From NCBI GenBank assembly GCA_002479455.1, contig DLNB01000059.1:1-23818 (forward strand): a stretch of 23,818 bases of DNA, given 5' to 3'. The position numbers were made by a program, and so were the translations under genes. Source of the stretch: Acetothermia bacterium UBA7521. GTDB taxonomy: Bacteria; Bipolaricaulota; Bipolaricaulia; Bipolaricaulales; Bipolaricaulaceae. The notes under the pieces were generated by a model. It searched no databases. It worked only from the letters and a program-made list of their open reading frames with translations, and was not told where the DNA came from. Each line of letters begins with the position of its first letter. Positions within the stretch are counted from its first letter, which is position 1. Shown piece by piece: positions 20,328-23,818 of this stretch.

Positions 20328-21386
20328 ATGCTGCGGCAGGACGTGGTCGCTTTCCTCGACGAACGGTTCCCGCCGACCGTGGCCGAGGAGTGGGACCGGT
20401 CCGGGCTTCAGGTGGGCCCCCTCGATGCGCCCTGCCGGCGGGCGGTCGTGGCGCTCGACTTCGGTCTCGATCTCGTCGCTCGGCTCCAGAGCGTGGATCT
20501 CGTCGTCACCCATCATCCCCTCCTGTTTCGCCCTCTCGACCGCGTGCTGCCGAGCGCGCCCCTCGGGGAGAAGTTGAAGGCCCTGCTTCTGTCCGGGACT
20601 GCGTGCTACTCCGTGCACACGCCCTACGACTCGGCCCGAGAGGGGCTAGGCGAGGTGTTGGCGGGGTACCTAGGCCTGGAGGAGGTGCGGCCCCTTGCCC
20701 CGCGGGGACGGCTCGTGAAGCTCGTTGTGTTCGTCCCCCACGGGCATGAGGACGCCGTGGCCGACGCCTTGTTCCGCGCGGGGGCGGGGGAAATCGGGAA
20801 CTACGGGCACTGCTCGTTCCGCTCCCCTGGGATGGGGACCTTCCTCCCTGGGAAGGGCGCGCAGCCGTTCCTGGGCCGAGTGGGAGAGGAGGAGCACGCC
20901 GACGAGGTGCGCCTGGAAACGCTTGTCCCCTCCGAATGCCTGGCTGCTGTGCTTGAGGCGATGGTGTCGGCACATCCCTACGAGGAGGCGGCGTACGACG
21001 TGTACCCGCTGGAGAACCGATGCTTCCTCCATGGCCTGGGACGCGTCGGCGACCTCCCGTATCCATCCCCGGGTTCAGACGTGGTGCGCCGGTTCGGCAG
21101 TGCGTTGGGTGCGGAGCCCCGTGAGGTCTACGGAGCCCTCCACCCGACGGTGCGCCGGGTGGCCGTGTGCGGAGGAAGCGGAGGGGACCTGTGGGAGGCC
21201 GCCCTCAGATCCGGCGCGGACCTCTATCTGACGGGCGAACTGGGGTACCACCACGGCTTGGCCTCTTCGGAGTCTGGCCTGACGGCGGTTGCGTTCGGGC
21301 ACCGAGAGACGGAGCGCCCCTTCGTGGCCCATGTGGGAAGGCTCCTCCGAGAGCGGTTCCCTGATCTGACGGTGGAGGAACGATGA
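20328..21386 (+). CDS. Nif3-like dinuclear metal centre protein (YqfO type)
   Basis: A 352-residue protein of the Nif3/YbgI family. The start at 20328 gives the usual opening (residues 1-30, EEWDRSGLQVG). The first metal-binding motif is THHP (61-64), and HTPYD (97-101) replaces the more common HTNLD. At the C-terminus is TGELGYHH (302-309) and a GHRETE motif (324-329), the other metal ligands. Residues about 129-231 are the extra alpha/beta domain found in YqfO-type members (LVKLVVFVPHGHEDAVADAL). Such proteins form rings that bind two metal ions; proposed roles include GTP cyclohydrolase-like activity, but none is firm. The next gene overlaps by ATGA, a conserved pairing. Confidence 0.92.
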   Translation: MLRQDVVAFLDERFPPTVAEEWDRSGLQVGPLDAPCRRAVVALDFGLDLVARLQSVDLVVTHHPLLFRPLDRVLPSAPLGEKLKALLLSGTACYSVHTPYDSAREGLGEVLAGYLGLEEVRPLAPRGRLVKLVVFVPHGHEDAVADALFRAGAGEIGNYGHCSFRSPGMGTFLPGKGAQPFLGRVGEEEHADEVRLETLVPSECLAAVLEAMVSAHPYEEAAYDVYPLENRCFLHGLGRVGDLPYPSPGSDVVRRFGSALGAEPREVYGALHPTVRRVAVCGGSGGDLWEAALRSGADLYLTGELGYHHGLASSESGLTAVAFGHRETERPFVAHVGRLLRERFPDLTVEER

Positions 21387-22090
21387 ACGATACCCTGACC
21401 CGACTCCTTGCCCTCGCCGAGGCCGACGCCTCGCTGCGCACGCTCGACGGCCGCCTCGCCGACCTCGATCGCGAAGAGAAGCATCTGGGCGACCGCCTCG
21501 CTGCTGAGGACGAGGGGTTCAAACGCCGTCAGGACGAGAGTCGGGCGCTTCGGTTGTTCGCCCTCGCCAAGTCGGGCGAGGTAGATGACACGGACGCGAA
21601 GATCCGCGGCTACCAACACAAGCTCGATCACGACATCATCCCGTACAAGGAGATGGAGCACCTGCGGGAACAGGTGGCGTTCCTCCGCGGGCGCCTGGAT
21701 GGTCTCGCCGACGAAGCGCTGCAGCTGATGGCGGACGCCGACGCGGATGAAGAGAAGCTGAAGACAGAGACCGAAGAACACGCCGCGCGGCGAGCCCGGA
21801 TGGAGGGGGAGTTGGCCGCCGTGGCCCGCCGCCGGGCAGAAACCTTGGTGGAGCGGGAGGATTTGCGTGCGAAACGAGAGGAGCTCTTCCAGCAGGTATC
21901 GTCTCATCTCCGCGGGACCTACGAACGCCTTCTCGCCGGTGGGGGAAGCCCGGTGGTGCCGGTGGTGGGCGGCGTGTGCGGGGGGTGCCACCTGCGGTTG
22001 GTGGAGACCACCGTGGAGAAGGTGAAGGCCGATCGGGAGGCTGTGACCTGCGAGCACTGTTCGCGGTTCCTCTACTTGCGGCCGGCCTAG
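21383..22090 (+). CDS. Coiled-coil zinc-ribbon protein (CdsZ-like)
   Basis: A 235-residue protein. Residues about 1-185 form long charged helices, a predicted coiled coil (for example KLKTETEEHAARRARMEGEL). The C-terminus has a zinc ribbon with C199-x2-C202 and C223-x2-C226. This is the C4-type zinc-ribbon family often next to Nif3 genes; it is thought to bind nucleic acid or act as an adaptor, but its role is not settled. The ATG overlaps the Nif3 stop as ATGA, which indicates translational coupling. The 3' end overlaps the presumed start of the next gene by 43 bases. Confidence 0.88.
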   Translation: MNDTLTRLLALAEADASLRTLDGRLADLDREEKHLGDRLAAEDEGFKRRQDESRALRLFALAKSGEVDDTDAKIRGYQHKLDHDIIPYKEMEHLREQVAFLRGRLDGLADEALQLMADADADEEKLKTETEEHAARRARMEGELAAVARRRAETLVEREDLRAKREELFQQVSSHLRGTYERLLAGGGSPVVPVVGGVCGGCHLRLVETTVEKVKADREAVTCEHCSRFLYLRPA

Positions 22091-22713
22091 CCTCGGCTCA
22101 AGCCCTTCCCGAACTCCCCCAGCAGGTGGGCGCGATCAACGACTGGGGCCAGACCCTGCAACGGGCGGACCGGGAGCGGCTGGAGAACCTCATCTGGTCG
22201 CTCCGTGGGCAGGATGTGTCGTTCGTGTACCTCGCGTCCTGGCATGATCCGCTGAACAACCTGCCGCAGTACGCCGCATCGGTGTTCACCGCGTGGCGTC
22301 TTCCCCCGGACGCGGTGCTCGTGGTCTTCATGCGGGGTGAGGACCGCCGGTGGCGGGTCGAGGCGCGGTTGGGGGATCAGGCACGGGCACGGGTGGCCTC
22401 ACCGGAGTGGGAGGAGATTCTCGCTGAGGCTCGCATCGAAGCGAACCGTGCGCAGCCCGCGTTTGCCGTCGCGAACCTCGCCGACCGACTCCTCGGTCTC
22501 CTCGTCTCCGGTCCGAAGCAGCCAGTAGAGACACGGCGCTCGTGGGCGTGGGTCTACGCCGTCCTCGCGCTGGCCGGGGCCGGGGGGGCGTTCTTCGTCG
22601 TCCGGGTGTTCCTCTGCCCGCACTGCCTCCGTCCCCTCCGTCGACGCGCGTCGTTCAGGGGTATACTGTGGACGTGTCCTCGGTGCAGGTTCACGAGGAC
22701 CGGCCTGCGGTAG
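22048..22713 (+). CDS. TPM-domain membrane protein with C-terminal zinc ribbon
   Basis: A secreted or membrane protein with a TPM (TLP18.3/Psb32/MOLO-1) domain: INDWGQTLQRADRERLENLI near the N-terminus, then VSFVYLASW and a VLVVFMRGEDRRWRVEARLG core strand. A single hydrophobic segment (WVYAVLALAGAGGAFFVVRV) follows, then a zinc ribbon CPHC...CPRC. The only ATG/GTG/TTG starts in frame (GTG at 21976 and 21985) give an acidic non-signal N-terminus. A CTG at 22048, seven bases after GGGAGG (22035-22040), gives a clean signal peptide MRALFAVPLLAAGLASAQA. I take that start, giving 221 residues, but the start codon is uncertain. The stop TAG lies inside rnpB helix P1. Confidence 0.78.
   Translation: MRALFAVPLLAAGLASAQALPELPQQVGAINDWGQTLQRADRERLENLIWSLRGQDVSFVYLASWHDPLNNLPQYAASVFTAWRLPPDAVLVVFMRGEDRRWRVEARLGDQARARVASPEWEEILAEARIEANRAQPAFAVANLADRLLGLLVSGPKQPVETRRSWAWVYAVLALAGAGGAFFVVRVFLCPHCLRPLRRRASFRGILWTCPRCRFTRTGLR
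22662..22667 (+). promoter_or_regulatory. Candidate -10 element for rnpB, inside the TPM gene
   Basis: TATACT stands 41 bases before the first base of the P1 helix. A transcript from it would have a leader of about 35 nt to be trimmed. There is no good -35 at 16-18 bases (TCGACG is 15 bases away). The AT-richness in otherwise GC-rich coding DNA is the main support. Confidence 0.35.
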
Positions 22714-23039
22714 GGAGACGGCCAGGGGGCCGCGGGGGAGACCCTGAGGAAGGTCCGGACTCCGCCGGGCAGGCTGCTCGGGGCAATCCGAGAGGGGGCG
22801 ACCCCTGGAAAGTGCCACAGAGAACAGACCGCCAACGGCCCACACGGGTGCGGGCAAGGGTGAAACGGTGGGGTAAGAGCCCACCGCCGGGGCCGCGAGG
22901 ACCCCGGGCACGGCAAACCCCAGCTGGAGCAAGGCCAAATAGGGAGGCGGTTGAGGATGGCCCGTCCGATGCCTCCGGGTAGGCCGCGTAGATGAATGGC
23001 CCCCCACGACAGAATCCGGCCTACGGCCCTCTCCCTACC
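22709..23039 (+). ncRNA. rnpB: RNase P RNA, bacterial type A
   Basis: The catalytic RNA of RNase P, which matures the 5' end of tRNAs. The outer helix P1 is perfect over ten bases: GGTAGGGAGA (22709-22718) with TCTCCCTACC (23030-23039). The P4 5' strand region GAGGAAGGTCCGGACTCC begins at 22746. Downstream are CACAGAGAACAGACCGCC, GGTAAGAGCCCACCG, GAGCAAGGCCAAATAGG, GATGAATGG and ACGACAGAATCCGGC, all core blocks in the correct order. Length of about 331 nt is normal. The gene overlaps the last five bases of the TPM protein gene, and the YugP gene promoter follows directly. No rnpA is nearby. Confidence 0.96.
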
Positions 23040-23045
23040 CTGGGC

Positions 23046-23051
23046 TACAAT
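23046..23051 (+). promoter_or_regulatory. Candidate -10 element for the YugP-type gene
   Basis: TACAAT lies 27 bases before the ATG at 23079, just after the 3' end of rnpB. The leader would carry the AAGGAGGTG site. No clear -35 is visible, since the upstream bases belong to rnpB helix P1. Confidence 0.4.
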
Positions 23052-23078
23052 CCTTGAGGTTTCCAAGGAGGTGCACGG

Positions 23079-23759
23079 ATGTTCTGGTTGTTCTACCCTG
23101 AAACGCTGATCGTGCTCTTGCCGGCGCTGATCCTCTCGATCTACGCCCAGTACAAGGTGCGTAGCACGTACGCCAAGTACACGCACGTACCGATCCAGAG
23201 ACGGGTCACCGCCGAGAGCGCAGCCGAGCAGATCCTCCGCGAGGCCGCGGTGAGCGGGGTCAAGATCGAGAAGACGAACCGACCCCTCGGCGATCACTAC
23301 GACCCGCGCACGAAGGCCCTTCGGCTGTCCGCGCCGGGCTCGAACTCTGTGGCCGCGGTCGGCGTGGCGGCCCACGAGGCGGGGCACGCCATCCAGCACG
23401 CCCACGGCTACGCCCCGCTCGCCTTGCGCTCGACGATCGTCCCTGTGGCGAGCTTTGGATCGCAGCTCGCGTTCCCCCTGTTCTTCGTCGGCCTGTTCTT
23501 CCAGTCGGACATGCTGATCAACGTGGGGATCCTGTTGTTCGCGGCGGCGGTGTTCTTCACCCTCGTCACCCTGCCCGTGGAGTTCAACGCATCGCGGCGG
23601 GCGGTGGCCGCGTTGAGCTCGGGGGGGATCGTGACCCGGGAGGAGCTCGGCGGCGTGAGGCAGGTGCTGAACGCGGCGGCTCTGACCTACGTTGCCGCAG
23701 CGGCGATGGCCGCGCTGCAGCTCCTGTCAATGCTCTTGATGGCGAACCGCCGCCGGTAG
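23079..23759 (+). CDS. YugP-type neutral zinc metallopeptidase
   Basis: A 226-residue membrane protein of the YugP (zinc peptidase, PF04298-type) family. An N-terminal hydrophobic helix (ETLIVLLPALILSIYAQYKV) is followed by a soluble segment with HYDPRTKALRLS and the HEAGH zinc motif at 99-103. Hydrophobic helices in the second half include a segment with LPVEFNASRRA, also typical of the family. The gene has a strong AAGGAGGTG site and ATG start. Substrates are unknown; membrane-protein quality control is a common guess for this group. Length matches the family. Confidence 0.93.
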   Translation: MFWLFYPETLIVLLPALILSIYAQYKVRSTYAKYTHVPIQRRVTAESAAEQILREAAVSGVKIEKTNRPLGDHYDPRTKALRLSAPGSNSVAAVGVAAHEAGHAIQHAHGYAPLALRSTIVPVASFGSQLAFPLFFVGLFFQSDMLINVGILLFAAAVFFTLVTLPVEFNASRRAVAALSSGGIVTREELGGVRQVLNAAALTYVAAAAMAALQLLSMLLMANRRR

Positions 23760-23767
23760 CGGAAGCC

Positions 23768-23818
23768 GTGGCGTTTGACCGCCGAGTGCGCCGAGACCGC
23801 AGAGCAACTGTGTTGTTG
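23768..23818 (+). CDS. Possible start of a further gene, cut by the window end
   Basis: A GTG at 23768 begins a frame (MAFDRRVRRDRRATVLL) that runs to the window edge. The Arg-rich start would fit an RNA-binding or methyltransferase protein, but 17 residues are too few to identify it. There is no clear ribosome binding site. Weak call. Confidence 0.3.
   Translation, partial: MAFDRRVRRDRRATVLL

Overview
The window is GC-rich bacterial DNA with densely packed genes and G-rich Shine-Dalgarno sites. It looks like the chromosome of a deep-branching, possibly thermophilic or anaerobic, Gram-negative-type (diderm) bacterium. Two predicted secreted proteins have the terminal aromatic residue typical of outer-membrane barrels, and RNase HII is of the archaeal type. 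Candidatus Bipolaricaulota (Acetothermia/OP1) is my best guess, but nothing in the sequence proves it.

Left block (1-4713, + strand): the 3' end of a rhomboid protease, RNase HII (rnhB), ribosomal protein bL34 (rpmH), initiation factor 2 (infB, TTG start), a DUF503/YlxP protein, a small ORF in the usual rbfA position, and a fucose-isomerase-like protein. The last three are joined by stop/start overlaps, so this looks like one translation-centred operon with a sugar-isomerase-like gene at its end.

Central block (4710-16960, - strand): four secreted proteins. A 2791-residue, cysteine-rich DUF11/CARDB repeat protein is followed, with a TAATG overlap, by a cysteine-rich barrel-like protein. After a 334-bp gap come a small cadherin/Ig-like secreted protein and a second barrel-like protein. 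The two barrel-like proteins are paralogues with aligned cysteine clusters but different N-terminal modules. This is the most unusual part of the window and looks like an uncharacterised envelope or surface system. Its function cannot be read from sequence alone.

Right block (17202-23818): a half-size UPF0016/GDT1 transporter on the - strand, divergent from a MATE exporter. Then on the + strand come proC, a 417-bp gap with a possible folded RNA, a Nif3-like protein, its usual zinc-ribbon coiled-coil partner, a TPM-domain membrane protein (possible CTG start), the RNase P RNA gene rnpB, a YugP-type zinc metallopeptidase, and the first codons of a possible further gene. I see no tRNA, rRNA, CRISPR array or insertion sequence.
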